Shown here in pieces: positions 1 through 11,700 of a DNA stretch of 64,000 nt. Below the pieces are notes generated by a model. That model saw only the letters and a list, made by a program, of their open reading frames with translations. It made no database searches and was not told the DNA's origin. Numbering within the stretch: position 1 is the stretch's first letter; each line of letters begins with the position of its first letter. The stretch is from Nelumbo lutea. Its lineage: Eukaryota; Streptophyta; Magnoliopsida; Proteales; Nelumbonaceae. The DNA is taken from the NCBI GenBank assembly GCA_022828595.1, contig JAKGHH010000005.1, positions 59,763,655 through 59,827,654 on the forward strand, given 5' to 3'. The position numbers and the translations under genes are program-made.

Positions 1-499
1 AAAAAACATTTGTATAATGCATTAGGTTTTCTAAAATATCCATTTTACTCTTATATTTATCAATTCAGATAGAAATTCATTAAAATACCCCCAAAAAATT
101 TTTCACTTTTAATTAAAAAAAAATCCCCAAGCCAAATTGAATATTTCTCTAAGAAAACATTTAGTCTAGTATAAAAAGACAAATTTGACATTTTAAATTA
201 TATTAAAAGATGCCAAGCTGTGGAATCAATGATAATGTTCCACACTAGTGATAAAACACATTGGTTCAACAGCAAGTGGTTGAATGTTTGTGGGTTCCAT
301 GTATTTTATGATCAGTGTAGAGTATTATTATTGGTTCCACACTCTACCCAACAGCTATCGCATTTAGCTAAACCTATCTCTGTGCAACATGCCTCAATCT
401 CCCTAATCAATAAATTCATCTTACAATGTATAGTTTCAGATTAGGGGGGGGGGTTCCTTTTTTGGATATTGAAAGTGGGAAAAGTTGTGAATCTCATTG

Positions 500-755
500 A
501 CCAAGAAACTCTTTTTTTTCAGATTTATGTGGGGACTAGGAAAAGCCTCCTAAGTGGGTAAATTAACTTTCCCATCTTAGAAAGGTTGCCAATACTTAGA
601 TAGGACAAAAATGCCCCTTTTGATAGTAGAATTTTCATAACTAAAATGGTCATTATTTTATTTACCTGAAAACTAAAAGAACATGGGTAAATGCACTTGC
701 CCAAATAAGTGCATTTACCTGAATAAATAACTTACCGAAAATCAAACAGGGCATA
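500..755 (+). repeat. Dispersed repeat, copy 1
   Basis: This segment aligns by eye with 2855-3118. Shared phrases in the same order include TAATTAACTTTCCCA-like text, a GCCAGCACTT/GCCAATACTT block, GGGTAAATGCACTT and a closing AAATAACTT block before 'gcataag/gcctaag'. Both copies are direct and diverged, with no obvious terminal repeats. The class of element is unknown. Confidence 0.5.
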
Positions 756-2854
756 AGTTGTAAGAAAATCCTGGCTCTGATTTATAGTTTTGTCTCTCAT
801 AGTTTTTTTTTTGAAGAACTTTACTGAGATACGACATATTAGGGCTGTCAATGGATTTCAAAATTCTAAAACACAATCCAATTATATGATTCAGACAATC
901 CACTTACAAGGGCAAGGTGGGTTTTTGGTTGAGACGTAGCCAATTTAACCAGTTCGGCTTTGGTTGGTTGAGCCAACCTTTACTGAACCCAACGCAATGA
1001 CATCCTAAAACCTATTTCTGCCACTCAAGTATGATGTTCTGCTTAGGGTATGTTTGGTACTGTAACTTGTTTAGTGCCAATTAGAAATCGGGAAAGTGAA
1101 ACTTTTTGGCACACCAAATAGCTTATTGTGATTTTAAATACATACCCTATTGGAGGAAATGTTTTCCTCCAACGCTCCAAGACACATTACTTTATACAAA
1201 AAGTGGTATAGACATTAGAAATTATCTATCTAGCCAAACGCAAATTTCATACCATAAAATCAAAATACCAATATGGTGCTTAGGCTCCTTTTGGATGAGA
1301 GTAAATGCAAACACAATTGATTATAGTTCTTATTCTACCATTCTAGTTACCAAGATTGATGTTCATTTTCTAAAGAGACCTTTGTTCCTGCAATCCAAGG
1401 AGGCGTTCTACAATATGAATGTTTTTGTTTTCATTTGTTTTTGGAATTGCCACATCAGAAAAAAAAATAAATAATTTTTTGAACACTGTTTTTGTTTTCA
1501 AAGGGAAAATAACTTGATTTTGTTTCAAAAATAATAATACATGTTTTTGAAATCAACAAAATATTGGGTTTTAAAACAAAAACACAAATTTTCTAGTACA
1601 GAAATTGTATAACTTATGAAACATGTGTTGAAAAATCAGATGAAAATATGTTTTTGAAACCCAATCCAAGAACATGTTTTTGGTTTTAGTTTTGAAAACA
1701 AAAAACACATACTCAACCAAGAACATGCTTTTTGTGTTTTTGTTTTTAAAAAGTAATCTGCTTTGAAACGAAATGGTTTTGATTTGTTTTTAGAACAGGC
1801 AAAAAGAAAAACAATTCACTTTGTAACCACTATTTCTAAGGAAAAATGAGAAACTTGTTGATGGGTGAATCAACTATGGCTAACTATCCATTGAACAACT
1901 ATGGCTAAATGGCCAAAAGAGCGGCTATGTTGAAGCTTGAAGGTCAAACACATTGCTCTTAAAGACCAAGCTCTAAATATCTCTCACCTCAACTTTTAGG
2001 AGAATCCACCTATAAGTAGCCACATTCTCTAGCAATTTATGTTCATTGCAAATGTGCGAAAAACACTTGTGAGGTTTTGGATGATGACCAATTAGAAGGC
2101 AAGTCTTAGAATGGGTGGCTTTGATTTTTCTAGGGATACAAAATTGGCCATGTCATACCACGTGGTGACTAGTGAGTTACGACATAACAAAATTCCCATA
2201 ATACAAATATTTACAGCCTAAGGATCTTATATTCTTTGTATATTTGTTTGTTTTTATCTTTCTCTTTCATTTTATTTTCTGTTAAAGTGGTATTAAATAA
2301 ATATGAGCTCCGGTCTTTGAAAAACACACACAAAAAAGAAAAAAGAGTTTGAAAACAATCCTAAAATCCAAATAATCAGGAACAACTTTTTTTTTTTTGT
2401 TATTTTTCAAGTTCTACTTATAGGGAAGCTGTTTGGAGTGTAACACTTCTGTGCAGTACAGGCTTGTGCATTTAGCCTGTGACAAATGTTCCATTAGTTG
2501 TGTATGGATACCATGCATATGAGCCCACACACATGTAATGGGATAGTGACAATGCAAAAACAAGTTCAGTATGAAGAAGTGCATAAATTAAAATCAATTA
2601 ATACTGCCAAAAACATTAAAATCAATACTATGTCATTTGGTGTTATGAATATTGGGAGACTTGGACCAATGTTTGTTAACATCTTACTTATTATTTATCA
2701 CTAGTGTTAGGGAATTTTAGATTGGAAAGTTTTACAGTTATTAGTTTCTACTTAAAAAAGTTCATTTATCCAAGTAGGAGATGAATGTCACTTACCTCGA
2801 CCTAAGTGATAGTTAGGCCAGTCCATTCCATTGATCAAGATGCTCATGTTCTTT

Positions 2855-3118
2855 TTTTTTTTTAATTTATGTGGAGTCCATTGAAAGTTTATTTTCCTTG
2901 GGTACCACTTAGTCTCCCACGTGGGTAATTAACTTTCCCACCTGGGAGAAAAGCTGCCAGCACTTTGAATGGGGCATAATTGCCTTATTTAATAATGAAT
3001 TTTTATGATTGAAAGTCATTTTCTTGTTTACTTCGGAAATAAAAGAAAATGGGTAAATGCACTTACATGGGTAAGTGTTTCCTTAGGTAAATAACTTCAT
3101 GAAAAGCGAACCAAGCCT
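2855..3118 (+). repeat. Dispersed repeat, copy 2
   Basis: Second copy of the repeat at 500-755, in the same orientation, diverged by substitutions and small indels. It begins near a poly-T tract (about 2852) and ends near 3118. It is non-coding. Confidence 0.5.
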
Positions 3119-4105
3119 AAGACCCACAACTAATTGAAAAGCGAATACAAGAAAATTGGTTAACAGGAGACACTTTCTTGGTGATCAACTTTCCCCCTCT
3201 TATCTCTTGGAAAACAAATGAGGCCTTATGGGTAATACACTTATCCATAGGACTCATTGTTAGCAAAAAAGCAACTTGAGATTATTGATCATAGGAACAA
3301 TTTTCCATTGACCAACCCCTCCCAAAGTCCCATGTTGGCAAGGGATTTTTATAATTTAAAATGTACAACTAGCTATTAGAGTTGTATTGGTTTTTGAACC
3401 ATCCTACAACACTATAAATTTAAATGTACAGTTCGTTCTAACTATAATTTTCCCAAAAGAATAAAGTAATTTTACTCTATAAAGACGTTAGGTCTAGTGA
3501 AGTTTAAAAACTCAAATATGGCATTTTAAATTATATTGAAAGATTCCCTACTACCTTGTAAGGATAATTTTGTAACTTTAAAATATTCATTACTGGAACA
3601 AATATGGAAAGGAGGTAACTACATGTTTTTGGTAAATTACAGAGGAGTTTAGCTTAAAGAATTTAAGAATTTAAGAGAAGTTTAGCTATATTAGGAATTT
3701 AGGATGCTTTAGTGAACCTTTAAAAGTATTACTCTGAGAGTTTTAAAGTTATCCAGCATACATAGATTATAGAACACAATAAGAATGATAGTCCAAAAGA
3801 AAAATAAATGAAAAAAATGGCAAAATACAAAAACCTCCCCTGAAGTTTCTGACAATCATAAAAACCTCTCTTATGGTTTCACTCTAGCAAACACTTCCCT
3901 TAGATTTTCAAAGAATTTGACAAAAACTTTCCTTCTGTCAATGACCAAGACCAAAAATGTTAAATCACTTAATCATTTTTAAATACCTATTTTACCCTTA
4001 TCAGCATGTTATCCCCTTTTCCTCTCCCGCTGATCTCTTTCTTCTTCAACTGGCCATACCTTCCCAAATCCATTTGTAGTCCTCCACTTTCAACATCCAA
4101 GGTTC

Positions 4106-4444
4106 ATGTCTGAACTCGACATCCAAATTCTTGCAGCCTTCCATCCCTTTATAAAGGCAAATGATAAGGACTCAGGCATTGGGGCAAAGGAGTATGTGCA
4201 TGTGCATATACAACAAAGAAATGGTCGGAAAATCCTAACAGTGCAAGGTTTGAGGAAGGAATTCAGTTACTTCAAAATACTCAAGGATCTAAAGAAGGAA
4301 TTTTGTTGCAGTTGTACTATTGTCCGGGACCCAAAGCTAGGCCAAGTTATTGAACTTCAAGGTGATCAATAGAAGAATGTGTCGACATTCCTCGTTCAGG
4401 CCTGAATTGTGAAGAAGGAACATATCAAGATTCATGGTTTTTGA
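4106..4444 (+). pseudogene. Processed pseudogene of translation initiation factor eIF1 (SUI1)
   Basis: Translation from the ATG at 4106 gives an almost full-length eIF1/SUI1 protein: the N-terminal acidic lead-in, the EYVHVHIQQRNGRK block, the VQGL block, the KKEFCC block, VIELQGDQ, and the expected IKIHGF C-terminus before the TGA at 4442-4444. The 113 codons match the family's usual length, with one residue missing before VQGL. There are no introns. Two in-frame stops (TAG after QGDQ near 4370, TGA near 4403) kill it. Functional eIF1 acts in start-codon selection in the 43S complex; this copy cannot make the full protein. It is an intronless retrocopy later carried inside the surrounding TIR element, or inserted into it. 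Confidence 0.85.
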
Positions 4445-5155
4445 GCAGCAAGCAACAGACTTGTCCCTGCATTATCATACTTTACGCATGTCAGCAAAGA
4501 ACTCCACTGTCCAAAGAGGAGGGACGCAACATTGATTTCAGCAATCCAAACCCATTATTTATCTCTCTTTTCTTCTCCATCGCAAATACAACACCACCGT
4601 TGGAACCACGGTGGTCGCCATCCCCAACCAAGCGTCGTCTAAAGAAGAAGACAGGCTGTCAAGTTTGCACTCAAATCGATGGTGACGACTGTTGGTCAGA
4701 TTCAAACACCAAACGGAGATTTGGAAAGAGAGAGGTCATGTTATGTTATGAGTTATGATCATTCTTCAATCTTCATTACATTTTACAGGATAGTTGATGG
4801 TTAACCTGCAACCTCCGCTTTTCCAGTATAGCAGTGTATGGTCCCTCAAATCTCAATCAAAGATTAATCAGATTCCATGTTCTATTCAGTTGGAATACGG
4901 CTGGATTAATTTCATGTTCTTGAGGTTAAAAGAGAGAGCTAGATTAATTTCATGCGTTGGAATACAACACCGAAACGCCCCACAGAGAGGTGGTTCCAAT
5001 GGCAGTTTGATGTATTGTGTAGGGACGGTGAGGAGGGAGGAGAAGAAAAGAGAGCTGAATAATGGGTTTGGATTGGTGAAATCAATGTTGTGTTCCTATT
5101 CTTCAGACGGTGGAGTTCAGGGGTAAAGAGGTCAACGGGAGAGGAAAGAGGGTTC
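4445..5155. other. Interior of the TIR element, unassigned
   Basis: Several short open frames lie here (4441-4758 and 4794-5126 on +, 4939-5196 on -), but none resembles a known domain. The base composition is more GC-rich than the flanks, so this may be additional captured host sequence, but I cannot identify the source. Confidence 0.4.
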
Positions 5156-5371
5156 GCATCAGCCCCCCACAGAGTTGCCCCCCAAATACATCCCACGCAT
5201 TGTGGGTGTGCCGTGTGTCTGCCTACACGTGGATTAAAGAAACTTGTGCAGAGCTAACTGGACGGCCGTTAGCTCCGCCCGATTAACTCCCTCTCGCCCA
5301 AAAGGGCATCATCCCCATTAACTCCCTCTATGTTCGTATCCTCTTTCTCCAGACTCTAATCTCATAGCTAA

Positions 5372-5917
5372 AACTCAGGTCCTGAACCAATTGATGGATT
5401 CTATATTGTGGTCTTGGCTAATTCCAAGCTTGGACTGGTCTTTGGAAACATGGGTGAAGAAGTGGTTTGTAAGAAGTTCAAGGTTGTTGTCTCGATTGCC
5501 CAATTCTCTTTGGTCTCCCAAACAGAGCATTTGTCAGGGAACCCTTTGTATTTGATCAAGGCGCAATTCTGCGATATTGGAATGTCCCACGACATTTTGA
5601 TCAAATGCAGCGGAGAAGACGAAGGGTTGAAGTATCTGGTGCTATCAGTTTGTATCGATAAAAGGAAGGTAATTCGAGTGAAGAGGTTGCAGTGGAATTT
5701 CAAAGGGAACTAGACCATCTTTGTTGATGGGTTGTTGGTTGATATGATGTGGAATGTTCATGACTGGTTCTTCAATCCAGACTCTAGATATGTTGTTTTT
5801 ATGTTTAGGACAAGAAGCGGGTTGGACAGTCAGTTGTGGTTGGAGGAGAAGACAACGCAGAAGGACCAAGAGAGAGTTGATTTGTCTTTGTTGATCTATG
5901 CCTATAAGAGCCCATAA
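5372..5917 (+). pseudogene. Captured DUF868 gene fragment
   Basis: One frame from about 5375 to the TAA at 5915-5917 reads as the middle and C-terminal part of a plant DUF868 protein. It has SGPEPIDGFYIVVL at the start, LVSQTEHLSGNPLY, an ILIKCSGEDEGLKYLVLSV block, IRVKRLQWNFKGN, VDGLLVDMMWNVHDWFF, and VVFMFRTRSGLDSQLWLEE near the end. A single TAG at 5711-5713 (where the family has Gln) interrupts it. The N-terminal part of the family is absent. The fragment lies between long inverted repeats, which is typical of transduplicated gene pieces. DUF868 function is unknown. A transcript could still exist but would encode a truncated protein. Confidence 0.75.
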
Positions 5918-6804
5918 AGAAATTTCTTGTTTTCATTTTTTTTTTCAATTTTATTTTCTCTCACTCTTTCAATTCTCTTTCTTCTAAGGAGAGTGAATGT
6001 AGTTATTCATTTGATGATGATTATAGGAAAGGAAAAAAAAAAACAGAAAATACTTGGTGATGACATTCTCGTTTTTGAGTTGCAGACATGTGTATTGATA
6101 GAACTTGAAATTGGTTGGTTTTGATCATACTTGGAGTTGTTTCTTTTCATCTCTTTCTTTCTTTTTCTATTTGAACTCTAAGTTTCTGACCCACAAGTTT
6201 TTATCTTTTCCCATTTTCCATGGGAGGAAGTAGACACATCAATTTAGATTCTCGAAGGAAAGAATTTTATTTAGTGTAACTATAACAACACTAACAGCAC
6301 TGGTAGTGGCATTTGGTATGGTCGCCATGAGAAGCAAACAACAAGAAAATGATAAAAGGAAAAGCCGCCCAAACCCCAAAATGAGCTTTTGGGGATCTCG
6401 AAAAGATTTTAGTGGTTCCTTTTAGGAGAAAAAAAAGGAATCACAGTCTCTGGTGGTGGTAAACTGGTAATGTCTGATTCGTGTTCATGGCCTACATCAC
6501 CAATGAAAGTAGTTAAATTTTTTGTGAAAAAGAAGGAAAAAGTTGTAAAGATTACATGTGAGAATCTTTTTAGGGGAACCATCTATACGGAGAAATCAGT
6601 TGGTTTTGTTACAGTGAAGAAAAACAAAGTCAAAACAAACAAACTCGAAGGGGGCTCCCACTCTTGCGAGTTTCAGATCTGAGAATGGTAGAAAATGAGA
6701 AAAAATAAAAAAAAATGTAGAAAATGAGAAAAATTTACAGCGTCGACCGACGGGACTCGAAGGAGGGCAATCTCCGATGGGTTACGGAATGTGGAGGTTT
6801 CATC
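5918..6804. other. Non-coding tail inside the nested element
   Basis: The T-rich and A-rich stretch just after the DUF868 stop looks like 3' UTR and downstream sequence carried with the fragment. A short open frame at 6470-6682 has lysine-rich, low-complexity content and no recognisable domain. Confidence 0.4.
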
Positions 6805-7238
6805 TATGAGATTAGAATCTGGAGAAAGATGATACGAACACATAGGGAGTTAACGGGGATGATTCCCTTTTGTGCAAGAGGGAGTTAGTAGGGTGGAGCT
6901 AACGGCCGTCCTATTAGCTCCGCACAAGTTTCTTTAATTCGTGTGTAGGCAGTTACGCGGCACGCCTACAATGCGTGGGATGTGGGATGTATTTAGGGGG
7001 CAGATGCAAACTCGAGGAAAGAGTATAACGTGTCAATAAGGGTATTATTTCAATAAAAATAGATAGAAAATAATTTGCAAAAAGGTAAAATAGGTATTTT
7101 AAAAAAAAATTGTTCTATTTACTGTTTTCCGTCTTAGATATTGATCGGAAGGGAATAGGAGAGGATTTTACCAGTAAAATTATAGGAGTGATTTTTATAA
7201 TTATCAAAAAAATTTAGGGGAGGTTTTTGTATTTTACC

Positions 7239-8751
7239 AAAAAAAAAAATAAGCGAGTGGTGGGATGCACCACGAACTCACAGGCGGTGTGGCAAGTGGT
7301 GACCCACCACCACGCACTAAATGCACTAACGCCGGATAGCAAGCAGTTGCTCTGATTTCCCTCCAAAAAAGAAGATTTGTTTAATCAAGCTGCAGGTACA
7401 AAATATTGGTATTCTTTGTCAATCCCACGTATTCAACTCAACTTAACCCATGGTCATGGATCCTAATCGGAAGATTCACTTTTTCTCCACATCATTTGAT
7501 TGAAAAGGTATTTCAGGTTTCACCGAATGAACGTTTCAGATTGAGAAACGTATATTTCATGGGCCAAGATTGTCGTAACATACCCCCAATGGGTGTATAG
7601 CCCCCACTGCAGTGTAAACCGTAAACAAAACAAAAGGAGGTGGGGCCAGAGCCCGGGGGGGATTATTGAAGTATTGTCTTGAGTCCTTGACTCTTGATTA
7701 ATAATAGTTATTATTAATTTTATTTTAATCAGTGGTGGTGGTCAGTGGTCACCATACCTGATTCCTGAATGCTGATTCCCCCCAAAAACCGGATTAGGGA
7801 AAGGAGACGTTAGAACTTAGGAGGGGCAATTCAGTCATATATTTTTCCACTGAAAAACGGCAGGTGCCTCTTCTGACGGATACACTGTGAAGAATTTCCT
7901 CCCCGTCTCGTTTGTTTTAATGCTCTCTGCGGAACAAAATACACCAACACAGAGGAGAACCGAGCTCAGACGGAGAAATGGTGACTGATACTGTACTACT
8001 GCTACTCTTTTTCCTTTCACACAAATTAAAATCTTGCTTTCCACGGGCATAGAGTGGAACTCTGATACCTGTCACACATTACGAGGCCAGCTCCTACTCA
8101 GAATCCACTGTTGCAGATTCCTCCCTCCCGCCCCCTCCCTGTCTCTCTTCCCCATTTGGCTTTTTCTCTTTACAACTTCTCTTTCATCATTTCGTTTCTT
8201 CTTGCTCTGCATACCTTTGTTTCCAACCTGAAAAGAGAATACATTTCAGATACCCACTTCGTTTTCCTCATCGGATTCAGGTTTCTATTTGAGGGGAAGA
8301 TTTTGTGAATCCCCAACTACTGTTATAACAACACAACACGAGGATTTATAAGGGAACGTGAGGTTGCTGTCCTTTTTTTTTTCTTCTGGGTCTTGTTGGG
8401 ATTCTGAATAGACGAAGGTTTCTCCAACTGGGTTTTCCGTGGAGAACTCTGCTGGTTTTTCAGCGGGACAAAGGGTTGCTCTGTTCCTTCTAGAGAGAGA
8501 AAAAAAACTAGGGTTTGAATAAGTAACAAGTTTTTTTGAGGTTGGTTACATGAAGTGGGTTTTCAGTTATTTCAAGTGGTAATATACTAATACCTGTATT
8601 TGCTTGCTTGCTTTCCCTTCTCTCAGAGTGTTGGTTCTTACAGCACAGCAGAAAACGCGTGAAGGTAATTGTTTCCTACTGGGTGGCAATGGAGTTTTGA
8701 GAAGAATGGAGTTCGTTTCTTGAAGTGGACTTTCCGTTTCTTTAGCGCGAA
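7239..8751 (+). promoter_or_regulatory. Upstream region and 5' leader of the DUF630/DUF632 gene
   Basis: No protein family is recognisable here. From about 8090 the strand becomes pyrimidine-rich (CTCCCTCCC, CTTTCATC, CTTCTTGCTC), as is common in plant 5' leaders, and it contains several short upstream open frames (for example from 8034 and 8111). A polypyrimidine tract ending CTCTCAG near 8627 could be the 3' end of a leader intron. No convincing TATA box was found, so the transcription start is not placed. Confidence 0.4.
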
Positions 8752-11700
8752 ATGGGTTGTGCTATCTCTAGAGCTGAAAAGGACGAAGCTCTGCGTCTCT
8801 GCAAGGAGAGAAAGAGATTCATCAAACAAGCAATCGATTCAAGGTATGCTCTTGCTGTTTCTCATCTCTGTTATGTTCAATCTCTCCGAAACATTGGTGT
8901 TGCTCTTCGTCGATTTGCTGAGACAGAGGTATTGGCGGAGTCGTCTCTGTCGACCTCTGCAACAGAGCTGGACAAATCCCCTTCTCACTTCTCATATCCC
9001 TCGCCATCTCCTTCTCATAATGCTGAGGCAACTGGTTCGCCGATGCACAACGAAAGCCCCCTTTCACCTCCACCCTCCAACTTGAGTTACATGAGATCAG
9101 GAGGAACTGCTGCAGTCACTGTCACTATCAACCCATCTTTTAATAATACTAGTTTTGTAGACGATGAATCTTCGTCATTTCCTCTACCACCACCACCACC
9201 TCCTCCTGAGACGGACTCATCATGGGACTTCTTCGATCCTTCTGATGAGATGCAGAGCTTCAGGTTCATGGAGGATAATGGGTTCGATTTTGTGAACGGG
9301 TTAAGGCAGTTTAGGGAAGACGAGATCGTTCCGTTTTCAGAAGAGTCAGGGAAGAAACAGACGAAGATTGGTTTAAGAAGGAATACATTTGCAGGATCCC
9401 TACAGCTAGAATGTGAACAGAGGCCTGGTCAAAGTTCTGGCAATTCAGCAATTGAAAGTAAAGGTAGTGGAGGATTGGCAATCACTAATGGACATTCTTT
9501 AAATGCTGCTATCTTGGAGAAAAATACACCTGTTTACGAAACTAAGCTACATAAGCCCGACTATAATGCAAATGGTCCAGCAGAAGCTTTGTCCAGCAGT
9601 GCTGTTTTGGAGAAGTCCATTTCACAGAGGGAGAAGACAGGATCACAGAAGGATTTCTGTGAAGAAAGGGAAGATCCTTCTGAGTTCATCACTCACAGGG
9701 CTAAAGATTTTCTCTCGAGCATAAAGGATATTGAGCATCGATTCTTCAGAGCCTCTGAATCTGGAAAAGAGGTTTCAAGAATGCTTGAGGCAAATAAAAT
9801 CCGCCTCAACTTTTCCGAGAGTAGAGGTATTTTAATTGGCTCTTATATGCATCTATTGATTAGAATCTAGACCAGGCATTAAGATATTAACTCATTTGTT
9901 GATCGAGGGTTGCAATTTTTTTTTACATCCTTCCCAATACAAATGCTACTCATTTGGGTTTATTCTTTTGCTGTTGCAAGATCCTTTTAGAATTCCCACC
10001 ATCCTAGACATGCAGGGACATCACCTACCTTGGCTTTTCTAGCATCTTTCCATCTAATCTGTTCCAGTGTTAGTACTTCTTATGGTAGGTTTTTACCTAC
10101 AAGTATACAGGAGATGTCCATTAAAATTAATGTCAGTGCTCATGCATTTACTGTGTTTGTGGTTGGCTTTTTTCACATAGAATAGGAGAATCCTGCCATT
10201 TGAGTTATGGTTTCCTGGGTTACCAAAAGCAAAACCAGCTAAAACATATACTTCCATAACTAGTTGAACTATCTGAAGAGTTTAAAGGAGGTATTCTTGT
10301 CTGTTACCCAATAGATGGCTCCTAATTTAATTTTGTATGGTGAAACATAAATATTTTGTTTCTACATCAAGAGAACATTTATTCTTGTTTGTTGTCTTAC
10401 CTAATCTTCCAATATCTATGTAGATCCACAACAAATGACAAAGATAATTACCTGGAACCGCTCAACATCTTCAAGATCTTCTTCATCCAAGAATCCTCTT
10501 GCAACAATGTCAAAGGATGACATTGATGACAGCGGGAGTGATTTTGTAGAAGAGTTTTGCATGATTGCAGGCAGCCATTCCTCCACTTTAGACAGACTAT
10601 ATGCATGGGAGAGAAAACTCTATGATGAAATTAAGGTACTTGATTTGATATAGTTAATCCAAATCAGTCATCTTCTTGGTTGATTGGCTATTTGCTTTGA
10701 CATTCATTTGTAACTAATATTTCATATTCTGAACTTCAATAACACACACATACACACAACTTCTAGCTAAGTATCATGTCCGGAAATTTAGAATGTTGAA
10801 ATGTTTAAAGATGCATTGTGCATTATCATATATTAGGTCTTAGTGTTATGGGCCCGCGCGTGTCCATAACACTTAGGTACATATCCAATCTATCCATCCT
10901 GGACAGCCAGCCAAGGCCATCATTAGGTAATGCCATATTTGCATTTTATGTTTTTAATCTTTACTAGTATCAATACCACTGGTTTGGAGAATCAGTTGAA
11001 GATATCCAAGTATACAATTACATAATTTCTTTTCTTATTTGGTGGGACCAAAGCAGTAGTTTTTTTAAAGGAATGTCATCCAGGTCTATAAGTGTTCAAT
11101 CTGTTGATTTGTTCTCCAGAGTTGGCTATGTTGCATAGTTTTCTGTATTCACATCAGATATACATGTCCGCATTTACTACAGTGAGAAACCTATTTCAGG
11201 TCTTCCAAAGTTTCTGTAATAGAAAGTGTTGATAGTAGCGTAACCTATCTTAAATACCTCTTGAATGTAAAGAAGATTCAAGGCGACAATCATTTACCTA
11301 TATGCATGTATGTGTACATGTATATATGCATGTATGTGTATCCCAACTATATGGCGTCAGCTACATGAATCTTGTTTTGCCGTTCCATTCTATGCATGTA
11401 TGTGTACATGTATATAAGATTCATGGTTTCAACTTAAGTTGCCTAGAATTGAAATCACATAATTTTAGACATGTTCTTCGCTTCTGAAAATTTAGAACAT
11501 CAACCATCGTCATCATCATCCAAGCCTTATCCCAACTATATGGCGTCAGCTACGTGAATCTTGTTTCGCCGTTCCATTCTATTTAAGGCCATATCCAGGA
11601 TGATCATGTGAATGCAAATCAGGATCCATGTCATGGGAGTTTTGGCAAGTTTTAGTGCCATCTGCTAACCTGATGCAACCCTCCTCTTTTATCCAGGATT

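Larger units (their letters stand above)
1..3818. other. AT-rich intergenic DNA, no gene
   Basis: No coding pattern is recognisable on either strand. The open frames present (for example 1106-1474 and 2498-2704) are low-complexity and resemble no family I know. The stretch has poly-A/T runs, a T/G-rich block with palindromic character around 1390-1800, and two copies of a dispersed repeat (500-755 and 2855-3118). A further related patch, with the phrase CATTTTAAATTATATT, occurs near 195 and 3525, suggesting the two ends of this stretch share an old duplicated origin. Confidence 0.6.
5156..7012. mobile_element. Nested inverted-repeat element with about 195-bp arms
   Basis: The left arm (about 5176-5367) and the right arm (about 6805-7003) are clear inverted copies. 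Both contain AAATACATCCCAC, a TGCCTACAC block, ATTAAAGAAACTTGTGC, GGACGGCCGTTAGCTCC, TTAACTCCCT and a closing ATTCTAATCTCATAG-like or CTCTAATCTCATAG segment. Between the arms sits the DUF868 fragment, starting only a few bases inside the left arm. A related single arm is visible near 35775-35905. A target duplication cannot be read confidently. Confidence 0.6.
3819..7238. mobile_element. Long-TIR DNA element (MULE-like) with captured genes
   Basis: The two ends are inverted copies. The left end reads GGCAAAATACAAAAACCTCC and the right end, reverse-complemented, reads GGTAAAATACAAAAACCTCC. The similarity continues inward for roughly 200 bp with divergence (3819-4030 against 7020-7238). The 3.4 kb interior has no recognisable transposase. 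It contains an intronless eIF1 pseudogene (4106-4444) and a nested inverted-repeat unit (about 5156-7012) carrying a DUF868 fragment. The flanks are A-rich, so the target duplication is ambiguous. A 541-bp MITE at 41435-41975 has the same terminal sequence, so a family exists in this genome. Long TIRs plus gene fragments suggest a Pack-MULE; the superfamily is inferred. Confidence 0.6.

Noticed and set aside
1106..1474. 122-codon open frame
   Set aside because: AT-biased, no domain, in repeat-like DNA; likely chance.
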